Source: Pseudomonas frederiksbergensis (GTDB taxonomy: Bacteria; Pseudomonadota; Gammaproteobacteria; Pseudomonadales; Pseudomonadaceae). Taken from it: a DNA stretch of 64,000 bases. Under the pieces are notes generated by a model. That model worked only from the letters and a program-made list of their open reading frames with translations, did not search any database and was not told the origin of the DNA. A program made the position numbers and the translations under genes. Location: the NCBI RefSeq assembly GCF_003732705.1, contig NZ_MOBR01000040.1:434001-498000 (forward strand), given 5' to 3'. Shown in pieces: positions 1 through 8,031 of the stretch; the stretch's first letter is position 1, and the number at the start of each line of letters is the position of its first letter.

Positions 1-16
1 AGGAGAGACTCGCCTC

Positions 17-937
17 ATGTGGTTCAAAAACCTGCTTATCTATCGCCTGACCCAAGATCTGCCTTTTGATGCCGAGGCGTTGGAAACTGCACTGGCGACC
101 AAACTGGCGCGTCCATGTGCAAGCCAGGAGTTGACCACTTACGGTTTCGTCGCGCCGTTCGGCAAGGGCGAAGATGCTCCGCTGGCGCACGTCAGCGGTG
201 ACTTCCTGCTGATCGCCGCCCGTAAAGAAGAACGCATTCTGCCGGGCAGCGTCGTGCGCGACGCGGTCAAGGAAAAGGTCGAAGAGATCGAAGCCACGCA
301 AATGCGCAAGGTCTATAAGAAGGAACGCGATCAGATCAAGGATGAAATCATCCTCGCGTTCCTGCCGCGCGCCTTTATCCGTCGCTCGTCGACCTTCGCC
401 GCCATCGCGCCGAAACAAGGCCTGATCCTGGTGAACTCGGCCAGCCCGAAACGCGCCGAAGACCTGCTGTCGACCCTGCGTGAAGTGATCGGCTCGCTGC
501 CAGTACGTCCGCTGACCGTCAAAATGGCCCCGACTGCCACCATGACCGACTGGGTCAAAACCCAGAAAGCCGCCGACGACTTCTTTGTTCTGGACGAGTG
601 CGAACTGCGCGACACCCACGAAGACGGCGGCATCGTGCGTTGCAAGCGTCAGGACCTGACCAGCGACGAAATCCAGTTGCACCTGAGCACCGGCAAAGTG
701 GTGACTCAGTTGTCCCTGGCGTGGCAGGACAAGTTGTCGTTCATGCTCGACGACAAAATGACCGTCAAGCGCCTGAAGTTCGAAGATTTACTGCAGGATC
801 AGGCAGAACAGGACGGCGGCGACGAAGCCCTGGGCCAACTGGACGCCAGCTTCACCCTGATGATGCTGACCTTCGGCGACTTCCTGCCGGCGCTGGTTGA
901 AGCGTTGGGCGGCGAAGAGACCCCACAAGGCATTTAA
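17..937 (+). CDS. rdgC: Recombination-associated protein RdgC
   Basis: RdgC is a nucleoid-associated protein that binds double-stranded DNA as a ring-shaped dimer and limits RecA-driven recombination. The 306-aa product is of normal family length and begins MWFKNLLIYRLTQDLPF, the typical RdgC N-terminus. It is a soluble cytoplasmic protein with no signal peptide. An AGGAGA stretch lies about ten bases before the ATG and supports this start. The window opens immediately upstream, so any promoter or upstream partner is out of sight. Downstream an inverted repeat pair separates it from a transporter gene, so it is probably a single transcription unit. Confidence 0.95.
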   Translation: MWFKNLLIYRLTQDLPFDAEALETALATKLARPCASQELTTYGFVAPFGKGEDAPLAHVSGDFLLIAARKEERILPGSVVRDAVKEKVEEIEATQMRKVYKKERDQIKDEIILAFLPRAFIRRSSTFAAIAPKQGLILVNSASPKRAEDLLSTLREVIGSLPVRPLTVKMAPTATMTDWVKTQKAADDFFVLDECELRDTHEDGGIVRCKRQDLTSDEIQLHLSTGKVVTQLSLAWQDKLSFMLDDKMTVKRLKFEDLLQDQAEQDGGDEALGQLDASFTLMMLTFGDFLPALVEALGGEETPQGI

Positions 938-958
938 TTAAAGCCTTGTGATATCCCC

Positions 959-1048
959 TGTGGGAGCGAGCCTGCTCGCGAAAGCGGAGTGTCAGACGAC
1001 ATAAATGTTGAATGATCAGCCGCCTTCGCGAGCAGGCTCGCTCCCACA
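959..1048. repeat. REP pair, family 1 (inverted)
   Basis: Two inverted copies of the GTGGGAGCGAGCCTGCTCGC element face each other with about 40 bases between them, between rdgC and the BASS transporter. Each copy is itself an imperfect palindrome. This is the usual REPIN arrangement in fluorescent pseudomonads. It could form a hairpin at the 3' end of the rdgC mRNA. Confidence 0.9.
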
Positions 1049-1087
1049 TTTGGTTTTGTGCTGTTACTTAATAACAAGGATCAGGCC

Positions 1088-2053
1088 ATGCGCGCCCTCG
1101 CCGCTTTAAGCCGCTTCGTCGGCAACACCTTCGCTTACTGGGTGCTGATTTTCGCCGTCGTGGCGTTCCTGCAACCGGCATGGTTCATCGGTCTGAAAGG
1201 CGCCATCGTGCCGCTGCTGGGACTGGTGATGTTCGGCATGGGCCTGACCCTCAAGCTCGAAGACTTCGCCGAGGTCGCTCGCCATCCGTGGCGCGTGGCA
1301 CTGGGCGTAGTCGCTCATTTCGTGATCATGCCGGGTATGGCGTGGTTGCTTTGCCAGGCGTTTCACCTGCCGCCGGAAATTGCCGTCGGCGTGATCCTGG
1401 TCGGCTGCTGCCCGAGCGGCACATCGTCCAACGTCATGACTTGGCTGGCTCGCGGGGATCTGGCGCTGTCGGTAGCCATCGCCGCCGTCACCACCCTCCT
1501 CGCCCCGCTGCTGACACCGGCGCTGATCTGGCTGCTGGCCTCGGCCTGGTTGCCGGTGTCGTTCATGGAATTGTTCTGGTCGATCCTGCAAGTGGTGCTG
1601 TTGCCGATCGTGCTCGGCGTCGTCGCCCAACGTGTGCTCGGCGATCGAGTGCGCCACGCGGTAGAAGTGTTGCCGCTGGTGTCGGTGGTGAGCATCGTGA
1701 TCATCGTTGCCGCCGTGGTCGCGGCCAGTCAGGCGAAGATCGCCGAGTCCGGCTTGTTGATCATGGCGGTGGTGATGCTGCACAACAGCTTCGGCTATTT
1801 GCTGGGTTACTTCACCGGGCGCCTGTTCAAGCTGCCGCTGGCCCAGCGCAAGTCGTTGGCACTGGAAGTCGGGATGCAGAACTCCGGCCTGGGCGCCGCG
1901 CTGGCCAGTGCGCACTTCTCACCACTGGCGGCGGTACCAAGCGCGTTGTTCAGTGTGTGGCACAACATTTCCGGGGCGCTGCTTTCGACGTATTTCCGCC
2001 GCATGAGCGAGAAAGAAGATCGGGAAACGGCGGCTCGGCAAGCGACTGAATAA
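1088..2053 (+). CDS. BASS-family (bile acid:sodium symporter) transporter
   Basis: Inner-membrane secondary transporter of the bile acid:sodium symporter superfamily (YocS/PanS-like). In bacteria these carry organic anions such as pantoate; the substrate here cannot be read from sequence. The 321-aa protein is almost entirely hydrophobic, with about nine or ten segments. It carries the family signatures MGLTLKLEDF (residues 51-60), GCCPSGTSSNVMTW (106-119) and EVGMQNSGLGAAL in the C-terminal half. A GTG ten codons upstream is in frame, but AAGGA seven bases before the ATG at 1088 favours the ATG. It stands alone between a repeat pair and the guanidine-II element of the next gene. Confidence 0.88.
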   Translation: MRALAALSRFVGNTFAYWVLIFAVVAFLQPAWFIGLKGAIVPLLGLVMFGMGLTLKLEDFAEVARHPWRVALGVVAHFVIMPGMAWLLCQAFHLPPEIAVGVILVGCCPSGTSSNVMTWLARGDLALSVAIAAVTTLLAPLLTPALIWLLASAWLPVSFMELFWSILQVVLLPIVLGVVAQRVLGDRVRHAVEVLPLVSVVSIVIIVAAVVAASQAKIAESGLLIMAVVMLHNSFGYLLGYFTGRLFKLPLAQRKSLALEVGMQNSGLGAALASAHFSPLAAVPSALFSVWHNISGALLSTYFRRMSEKEDRETAARQATE

Positions 2054-2100
2054 GCGCCAAACTTGATCCCCGGATTAATGATGGGCACTCTATTGCGCAA

Positions 2101-2152
2101 CGCGGGGACGACCTCGCGGCTCGATCGAGTCATTAATCTGGGGACGACCCCG
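2101..2152 (+). promoter_or_regulatory. Guanidine-II (mini-ykkC) riboswitch
   Basis: Two GC-rich hairpins each carry the diagnostic ACGA tetraloop: stem 2101-2107/2112-2118 with loop 2108-2111, and stem 2140-2143/2148-2151 with loop 2144-2147. Paired ACGR-loop hairpins just before an SMR exporter gene are the definition of the guanidine-II class, which binds free guanidinium. The Shine-Dalgarno GGAGG (2162-2166) follows the second hairpin. GACCTC (2110-2115), on the 3' side of hairpin 1, is the exact complement of GAGGTC (2163-2168). Unliganded RNA could therefore mask the ribosome site and guanidinium could free it. Element type is clear; the switching scheme is inferred. Confidence 0.93.
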
Positions 2153-2172
2153 TCAATCGATGGAGGTCTTTC

Positions 2173-2487
2173 ATGTCCTGGATCATTCTGTTTTTCGCCG
2201 GCCTGTTCGAGGTCGGCTGGGCCGTTGGCCTGAAATACACCGACGGCTTCAGTCGCCCACTCCCCACCGCACTCACCGTCGCCGCCATGGCCATCAGCCT
2301 GGGTTTGCTGGGCCTTGCCATGAAGGAACTGCCGCTGGGCACGGCCTATGCGATCTGGACGGGTGTGGGTGCGGTGGGCACGGTGATCGCCGGGATCATT
2401 CTGTTTGGGGAATCGATGGCACTGTTTCGACTGGCCAGTGTGGCGTTGATTATTGCCGGGTTGGTGGGGCTCAAAATTAGCGCTTAG
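2173..2487 (+). CDS. gdx: Guanidinium exporter, SMR family (Gdx/SugE type)
   Basis: Small multidrug resistance transporter of 104 aa with four membrane helices. It works as a dual-topology dimer in the inner membrane. The essential helix-1 glutamate is E13 in GLFEVGW, and the overall pattern matches SugE/Gdx proteins rather than broad-range EmrE. Gdx members exchange guanidinium for protons. The guanidine-II riboswitch directly upstream supports this substrate over the older annotation as a quaternary-ammonium pump. GGAGG lies six bases before the ATG. No guanidine carboxylase or hydrolase gene is nearby, so the local response is export only. Confidence 0.92.
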   Translation: MSWIILFFAGLFEVGWAVGLKYTDGFSRPLPTALTVAAMAISLGLLGLAMKELPLGTAYAIWTGVGAVGTVIAGIILFGESMALFRLASVALIIAGLVGLKISA

Positions 2488-2498
2488 GCCACAGACGC

Positions 2499-2566
2499 CA
2501 TCGCGGGCAAGCCTTGCTCCTACAGAGACACATCAAAACCCGTAGGAGCAAGGCTTGCCCGCGATG
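2499..2566. repeat. REP pair, GTAGGAGCAAGG variant
   Basis: A perfect 25-bp inverted repeat (2499-2523 and 2542-2566) carries the variant core GTAGGAGCAAGGCTTGCCCG. It lies between the convergent gdx and MFS-acyltransferase genes, where it could stop transcription from both sides. Confidence 0.88.
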
Positions 2567-2585
2567 AGGCCCGCCCAATCACCGC

Positions 2586-4460
2586 TTACCTGACTGTCCC
2601 GCGCAACTCCCCCACCAACGCCTGCAACGCAGCCGGCTCAGCCACTTCAACCGCCACCGCCGGCCCCGCCACCAAGGTCACCCGCGACCACAACCGACGA
2701 AACAGGCCCTTGGCCGGATCGCGGCTGAAGAAACTCCCCCACAACCCCTGCAGCGCCAGCGGAATCACCGGCACCGGCGTCTCTTCAAGAATCCGCGTCA
2801 ACCCTCCCCGGAATTCATTGATCTCACCGTCGGCGGTTAGTTTTCCTTCAGGGAAGATGCACACCAACTCACCGTCCTTCAGATATTGGGCAATCCGCTT
2901 GAAGGCCTTTTCGTATATCTGAATGTCTTCCTGACGCCCCGCTATCGGAATGGTCCCGGCGGTGCGGAAGATAAAGTTCAGCACCGGCAGGTTGTAGATT
3001 TTGTAATACATCACAAAGCGAATCGGCCGACGCACCGCACCGCCAATCAGCAAGGCATCGACGAATGACACGTGGTTGCACACCAGCAGCGCCGCGCCTT
3101 CGTCGGGAATCAGGTCGAGGTTGCGATGCTCCACGCGGTACATGGAATGGCTGAGCAGCCAGATCATGAAACGCATGCTGAACTCGGGAACGATGCTGAA
3201 GATGTAGGCGTTGACGCCGATGTTCAGCAGCGACACCACCAGGAACAACTGCGGGATCGACAGCTTCACCACGCTCAGCAGCACGATCGAGACAATCGCC
3301 GACACCACCATAAACAGTGCGTTGAGGATGTTGTTGGCGGCAATCACCCGCGCCCGCTCGTTCTCAGCGGTGCGCGACTGGATCAGGGCGTACAACGGCA
3401 CGATGTAGAAACCACCAAAAATGCCCAGCCCGAGGATGTCGATCAGCACCAGCCAGGTGTGGCCGAAACCCAGGACTTCGATCCAGCCATAGCCATTCTC
3501 ACTCTCCGGAATACCGCCGGAATGCCACCACAGCAGCAAGCCAAACACCGTCAGACCAAACGAGCCGAACGGCACCAGACCGATCTCGACTTTGCGCCCG
3601 GAGAGCTTCTCGCAGAGCATCGAACCAAGGGCGATACCGACTGAAAACACCGTGAGGATCAGCGTCACCACGGTCTCGTCGCCTTGCATCCATTCCTTGG
3701 CGTAGGCCGGGATCTGCGTCAGGTAAATCGCTCCGACAAACCAGAACCATGAGTTGCCGACAATTGAACGCGACACCGCCGGCGTTTGCCCCAAGCCCAG
3801 CTTCAAGGTCGCCCAAGACTGGGTGAAAATATTCCAGTTCAGGCGCATTTCCGGTGACGCAGCCGCCGCGCGGGGAATGCTGCGGCTGGCCAGGTAACCG
3901 AGCACCGCCACACCAATAATCGCGGTGGAGACGATGGGGGCGTAATGACCGGAGGACATCATGATTCCGGCGCCAATGGTCCCGGCGAGAATCGCCAGGA
4001 ACGTGCCCATTTCCACCAGGCCGTTGCCACCCACCAGTTCATCTTCGCGCAAGGCCTGGGGCAGGATCGAGTACTTCACCGGCCCGAACAACGCCGAGTG
4101 AGTCCCCATGGCGAACAGCGCCACCAGCATCAGCGACAGGTGATCGAACAGAAAACCGACCGCGCCCACCGCCATGATCGCGATTTCCCCAAGCTTGATC
4201 AGACGAATCAGCGCGTCCTTGGCGAATTTTTCCCCGAACTGGCCGGCCAGGGCCGAGAACAGAAAAAACGGCAGGATGAACAACAGCGCGCACAGGTTGA
4301 CCCAGATCGAACGGTCACCGTCGATAGTCAGTTTGTACAGAATGGCGAGGATCAGCGACTGCTTGAAGATGTTGTCGTTGAACGCCCCGAGGGACTGTGT
4401 CACGAAAAACGGCAGGAAACGCCGGGTGCGAAGCAAGGTGAACTGTGAGGGGTGACTCAT
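2586..4460 (-). CDS. LplT-like MFS transporter fused to PlsC-type acyltransferase
   Basis: Predicted inner-membrane protein of 624 aa with two parts. Residues 1 to about 410 form an MFS domain with about twelve helices, beginning like the lysophospholipid flippase LplT (TQSLGAFNDNIFKQSL). Residues about 430-624 form a PlsC/Aas-type acyltransferase with the catalytic HX4D motif (H463...D468, NHVSFVD) and a FPEG motif at 536-539. In enterobacteria LplT imports lysophospholipid and the separate Aas re-acylates it. Here flippase and acyltransferase are one chain, and the acyl-ACP synthetase half of Aas is absent. The role in lysophospholipid uptake and repair is inferred from the domains. The promoter should lie in 4461-4570. 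Confidence 0.85.
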   Translation of the reverse strand: MSHPSQFTLLRTRRFLPFFVTQSLGAFNDNIFKQSLILAILYKLTIDGDRSIWVNLCALLFILPFFLFSALAGQFGEKFAKDALIRLIKLGEIAIMAVGAVGFLFDHLSLMLVALFAMGTHSALFGPVKYSILPQALREDELVGGNGLVEMGTFLAILAGTIGAGIMMSSGHYAPIVSTAIIGVAVLGYLASRSIPRAAAASPEMRLNWNIFTQSWATLKLGLGQTPAVSRSIVGNSWFWFVGAIYLTQIPAYAKEWMQGDETVVTLILTVFSVGIALGSMLCEKLSGRKVEIGLVPFGSFGLTVFGLLLWWHSGGIPESENGYGWIEVLGFGHTWLVLIDILGLGIFGGFYIVPLYALIQSRTAENERARVIAANNILNALFMVVSAIVSIVLLSVVKLSIPQLFLVVSLLNIGVNAYIFSIVPEFSMRFMIWLLSHSMYRVEHRNLDLIPDEGAALLVCNHVSFVDALLIGGAVRRPIRFVMYYKIYNLPVLNFIFRTAGTIPIAGRQEDIQIYEKAFKRIAQYLKDGELVCIFPEGKLTADGEINEFRGGLTRILEETPVPVIPLALQGLWGSFFSRDPAKGLFRRLWSRVTLVAGPAVAVEVAEPAALQALVGELRGTVR

Positions 4461-4572
4461 CTTCCGTGTTTCCCTGATGTTGGGTAGCTGATGTTAGGTC
4501 GTGAGCGGCGTGGATTTTGTTATTGGAATATCGAACGCCGATCCAGGCCACACATTACCTAATCTTTGCAGG

Positions 4573-5724
4573 TTATTTCTTTAATCCTGCAATGCATGGC
4601 GAGACAAACAGCTCGCCACGCCAGGCGCCCTGCACGGTGCGCTTGCCGACGATCAGCCACATCACCGCCAGCAACGCCACCAGCACGCTGCCGAAGACAT
4701 TGAAAAACGTCAGGCTCAGCGTGCTCGCCAACTTCAGCGTGGCCAGAGAATAGACGCCCAGCGGGAACGTAAACCCCCACCAGCCAAGGTTGAACGGGAT
4801 GCCGGCGCGCAGGTAGCGCACGGTGATCAGCACCGCGATCAGCATCCACCACAGCCCGAAGCCCCACAGCGTGATCCCGGCCACCAGCCCCAGCCCGGCG
4901 GCGATTTCGCCAATGCCCGGCAAGCCATTGGCGGCGAAGATCGCGGGAGCATCAGCGCCCAGCAACAACATGCCCAACGCCCCGGTGCCGATCGGGCCAA
5001 GCGCCAGCCAACTCGAGGCGGCCATGTTTTCGTGGGGCAATTTGTGCAGCGCCATGCGCAGCAACAGAATCGTCAGAATGCTGAACGCCACCGGTAGGGA
5101 AAATGCCCACAGCACGTAGCTGGTCACCAGCATCACCAGTTGCGAATGGGCTTCGGCCAGGTGCGGCGCCAACAGACCACCACTGGCGGCCGCGACTTCC
5201 GCAGCGACGACGGGCAACAGCCAGACTGCGGTCATTTGATCGATGCTGTGTTCCTGGCGGGTAAACATCATGTACGGGATCAACACTCCGCAGGCCAGGG
5301 ACATCGCCACATCCAGCCACCACAGCACTTCGGCCACATGGATCACGCCATCGCCCCAACGCGGCAATCCGAACACCAGGAAGCCGTTGATGATGGTCGC
5401 GAGACCCATGGGAATGGTGCCGAAAAACATCGAAACCGTGGAGTGGCCGAAAATCCGCCGCGCTTCATCGAAGAACAGCACCCAGCGTGCCGCGTACAAC
5501 CCGGTGAACAACACAAACAGAAAGATGTTGAACAGCCACAGGCCTTCGGCAATGGCGTGCAGACCGGGAATCGCGACGGGAACTTGCGCCAGCGCCAAGG
5601 CCAGCACGCCAGTGCCCATGGTGGCGGCGAACCAGTTCGGGGTGAATTGGCGAATCGCTTCCAGCGGACGTGGCAGAAGGCTTAAAGGTTTGTAAGCGGG
5701 CTTGGCAGTATGGGGGCAGATCAT
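4573..5724 (-). CDS. TehA/SLAC1-type (TDT family) anion channel or transporter
   Basis: Inner-membrane protein of 383 aa with about ten hydrophobic segments. It belongs to the tellurite-resistance/dicarboxylate transporter (TDT) family, which includes TehA and plant SLAC1. The N-terminal stretch FTPNWFAATMGTGVLALAL is characteristic of the family. Members move small anions or C4-dicarboxylates and some export sulfite; the ion carried here cannot be decided. No tehB methyltransferase is adjacent, which weakens a tellurite role. It is on the same strand as the MFS-acyltransferase downstream and the cupin gene upstream, with gaps of about 110 bases on each side. Confidence 0.82.
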   Translation of the reverse strand: MICPHTAKPAYKPLSLLPRPLEAIRQFTPNWFAATMGTGVLALALAQVPVAIPGLHAIAEGLWLFNIFLFVLFTGLYAARWVLFFDEARRIFGHSTVSMFFGTIPMGLATIINGFLVFGLPRWGDGVIHVAEVLWWLDVAMSLACGVLIPYMMFTRQEHSIDQMTAVWLLPVVAAEVAAASGGLLAPHLAEAHSQLVMLVTSYVLWAFSLPVAFSILTILLLRMALHKLPHENMAASSWLALGPIGTGALGMLLLGADAPAIFAANGLPGIGEIAAGLGLVAGITLWGFGLWWMLIAVLITVRYLRAGIPFNLGWWGFTFPLGVYSLATLKLASTLSLTFFNVFGSVLVALLAVMWLIVGKRTVQGAWRGELFVSPCIAGLKK

Positions 5725-5828
5725 GGCGAACTCCTGTCCTCTGATGAGGTAGAGCCCATGGTAGATCTGAATCGAATATCTATATAACGGGTAATATCTC
5801 TAACTGTTATCTGTTTTGCAGATATACG

Positions 5829-6140
5829 TCAGACACTGCCTTCCGACTCGATCACCAGAATTCGCGCCGCACCGATCGGATGCGCAACATGCGCGGTGCC
5901 CACCGACGCATAAAAAATATCGCCGACCTCCAGCAAGGTCTGCTGTTCGACGCCGTCTTCGCGGTAATGCATTTGCACTTGCCCATCGAGCACCACAAAC
6001 ACTTCCTGCCCGTCGTTGATGTGCCATTTGTACGGCTGGTCAGTCCAGTGCAAACGGGTGGTGATGCCGTTCATATTGGCGATGTCCAGCGCACCCCAGG
6101 CACGCTCGGCGGTGAAGGATTTGCTGCGGATGATTTTCAT
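5829..6140 (-). CDS. Small cupin-domain protein
   Basis: Single-domain cupin of 103 aa, predicted cytoplasmic. The first cupin motif is visible as WHINDGQEVFVVLDGQ, with a histidine and a glutamate able to bind metal. The second is GDIFYASVGTAHVAHP. Stand-alone cupins of this size bind small ligands or metals and their activity varies widely, so no reaction is assigned. It lies just downstream of a lysR gene on the same strand (34-base gap), so the two may be co-transcribed. Confidence 0.8.
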   Translation of the reverse strand: MKIIRSKSFTAERAWGALDIANMNGITTRLHWTDQPYKWHINDGQEVFVVLDGQVQMHYREDGVEQQTLLEVGDIFYASVGTAHVAHPIGAARILVIESEGSV

Positions 6141-6173
6141 GGGGCGGACCGGTGAATGAGTGCGAGGCCAAGG

Positions 6174-7073
6174 CTAACTCAAACCGGCGAACAACTGCGC
6201 CAGCCAATCGATAAATACCCGCACCCGGTTGCTCAGGTGGCGGTTGGGCGGGTACAGCACATGAAACGGATAGCGCGGCGGACGCCAGTCTTCAAGGATC
6301 GGCACCAGCTCGCCGCGCTCGATGTGCGCCTGCACGGTGTAGGTGAAGGTGTGGATGACGCCCAGTCCGGCCAGCCCTGCGGCCAGATGGGCATTGCTTT
6401 CGTTGACCGTGAATATGCCCTGCCCGCGAATCTCGTACTTTTCCCCGTTGCGCTCGAACCGCGCCGGCATCACCCGGCCATTGCGGGCCGAGTGGTAGCT
6501 GACCGTGCGATGGTGTTTCTCCAGGTCGCGCGGATCGGCCGGAATGCCAAATCGTTCGAGATAGCCCGGCGTCGCACAGGTGGTCCATGACGACGTCCCC
6601 AACGGTCGCGCCGCCATGGACAGTTCGGTCAGTGGCCCGCCGCGAATCACGCAGTCGACGTTTTCGCTGATCAGGTCGACTTGTCGATCACTCACACCCA
6701 TCTCGATCTGGATATTCGGGTAGCGCGCATAAAAATCCGGCAGCGCGGGGATGATCAGCAGCGTCGCCACCGAACCGCCGACATCCACGCGAACCTTGCC
6801 CCGGGATTGGCCCTGGGCGCAGGCGAAGCTGTTGTCCAGGTCGTCCAGTTCCACCATCAACTGCATGGCGCGCTCGTAATAGGCCATGCCATCGGCCGTA
6901 ACGGTAAGCCGACGGGTGGTGCGTTGCAGCAGCCGCACCCCGAGATGTTCCTCCAGCTCGGCGACCAATTTGCTGACCGAGGTTTTCGGCAAGCTCAGGG
7001 AGTCGGCGGCCTTGGTAAACGAGCCGGTTTGCACGACGCGGGCGAAAACGCGCATGGCCAACAATTGGTTCAT
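6174..7073 (-). CDS. LysR-family transcriptional regulator
   Basis: LysR-type regulator of 299 aa. An N-terminal winged helix-turn-helix (residues about 1-60, including GSFTKAADSLSLPKTSVSKLVAELE) is followed by a periplasmic-binding-protein-like effector domain. The overall pattern resembles the CrgA/AaeR subgroup. The reading frame continues 14 codons upstream, but the ATG at 7073 gives the standard LysR start (MNQLLAMRVFARVVQTGSF). It is divergent from the short-chain dehydrogenase at 7235, the usual layout for a LysR regulator and its target. The effector is unknown. Confidence 0.9.
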   Translation of the reverse strand: MNQLLAMRVFARVVQTGSFTKAADSLSLPKTSVSKLVAELEEHLGVRLLQRTTRRLTVTADGMAYYERAMQLMVELDDLDNSFACAQGQSRGKVRVDVGGSVATLLIIPALPDFYARYPNIQIEMGVSDRQVDLISENVDCVIRGGPLTELSMAARPLGTSSWTTCATPGYLERFGIPADPRDLEKHHRTVSYHSARNGRVMPARFERNGEKYEIRGQGIFTVNESNAHLAAGLAGLGVIHTFTYTVQAHIERGELVPILEDWRPPRYPFHVLYPPNRHLSNRVRVFIDWLAQLFAGLS

Positions 7074-7234
7074 GACAGGCACCTCAGGGCGACAGGCCCT
7101 GAGTATTGTCCACAACCATGTACAAACAAACCCGATTCTGGTGATTTTTCTGCTGAATCATGAGGCATAGAGTGGGTTCAACGGCGCACAAACACGCCGA
7201 CAAATTCCTACATGACTCAGCGGAGATTCACAGC

Positions 7235-7984
7235 ATGAGCAGTACCCTTAAAGGCAAAGTTGCACTAATCACTGGCGGCACCACCGGCATCGGCCTGGCT
7301 TCGGCCCAAGCCTTCGTCGACCAGGGCGCCACCGTTTTTATCACCGGACGCCGTCAAGCGGAACTGGATGCAGCGGTGGCCTCCATCGGTAACAACATCA
7401 CCGGGATCCAGGGTGACGTGTCGAACCTGGCCGATCTGGACCGGATCTTTGCGGTGATCAAAGACAAGGCTGGCGCTCTGGATATCGTCTTCGCCAATGC
7501 CGGTGGGGGCGACATGCTGCCACTCGGTGCGATCACCGAAGAACACTTCGACCGGATCTTCGGCATCAACGTCAAAGGCCTGCTGTTTACTGTGCAGAAG
7601 TCCCTGCCCCTGTTGAAGGATGGCGGTTCGGTAATTCTCACGGCGTCTACCACTGCCACCAAAGGCACGGAAAATTTCAGCGTCTACAGCGCCAGTAAAG
7701 CCGCGGTGCGCAACTTCGCCCGCTCGTGGTTGCTGGATTTGAAAGCACGCAAGATTCGCGTCAACGTCATCAGCCCTGGCCCGATTCACACGCCGGGTCT
7801 GACGGGGATTGCGCCGCCGGATCAGCAGCAAGGCTTGCTGGATTTCCTGACCAGCCAAGTGCCGATCGGTCGTCTCGGCGAGCCATCCGAAGTGGGCAAA
7901 GCAGCGGTATTTTTAGCGTCGGATGACAGCAGCTTCATTAATGGGATCGAGCTGTTTGTGGATGGCGGGTTCGCGCAGATTTGA
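7235..7984 (+). CDS. SDR-family oxidoreductase
   Basis: Classical short-chain dehydrogenase/reductase of 249 aa, cytoplasmic. It has the Rossmann nucleotide motif TGGTTGIG near the N-terminus, the NAGGG motif, the catalytic YSASK (YxxxK) and an SPGPIHTPG segment after it. The family interconverts alcohols and ketones with NAD(P)H; the substrate cannot be told. The frame extends 25 codons upstream, but GGAG before the ATG at 7235 and the family alignment support this start. The divergent LysR gene is its probable regulator. A strong bidirectional terminator follows at once. Confidence 0.9.
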   Translation: MSSTLKGKVALITGGTTGIGLASAQAFVDQGATVFITGRRQAELDAAVASIGNNITGIQGDVSNLADLDRIFAVIKDKAGALDIVFANAGGGDMLPLGAITEEHFDRIFGINVKGLLFTVQKSLPLLKDGGSVILTASTTATKGTENFSVYSASKAAVRNFARSWLLDLKARKIRVNVISPGPIHTPGLTGIAPPDQQQGLLDFLTSQVPIGRLGEPSEVGKAAVFLASDDSSFINGIELFVDGGFAQI

Positions 7985-7994
7985 TCGGCGCAAT

Positions 7995-8031
7995 AAAAAA
8001 CGCGGCGCCTTGATGGGCGCCGCGTTTTTTT
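7995..8031. terminator. Bidirectional intrinsic terminator
   Basis: A 9-bp perfect GC stem (8001-8009 with 8016-8024, CGCGGCGCC) is flanked by an A-run on the left and a seven-T run on the right. It can terminate the SDR gene on the plus strand and the MFS gene on the minus strand. Confidence 0.93.

Noticed and set aside
4573..5724. Tellurite-resistance operon (tehAB)
   Set aside because: Only a TehA-type protein is present; no TehB methyltransferase is nearby, so a tellurite role is not supported.
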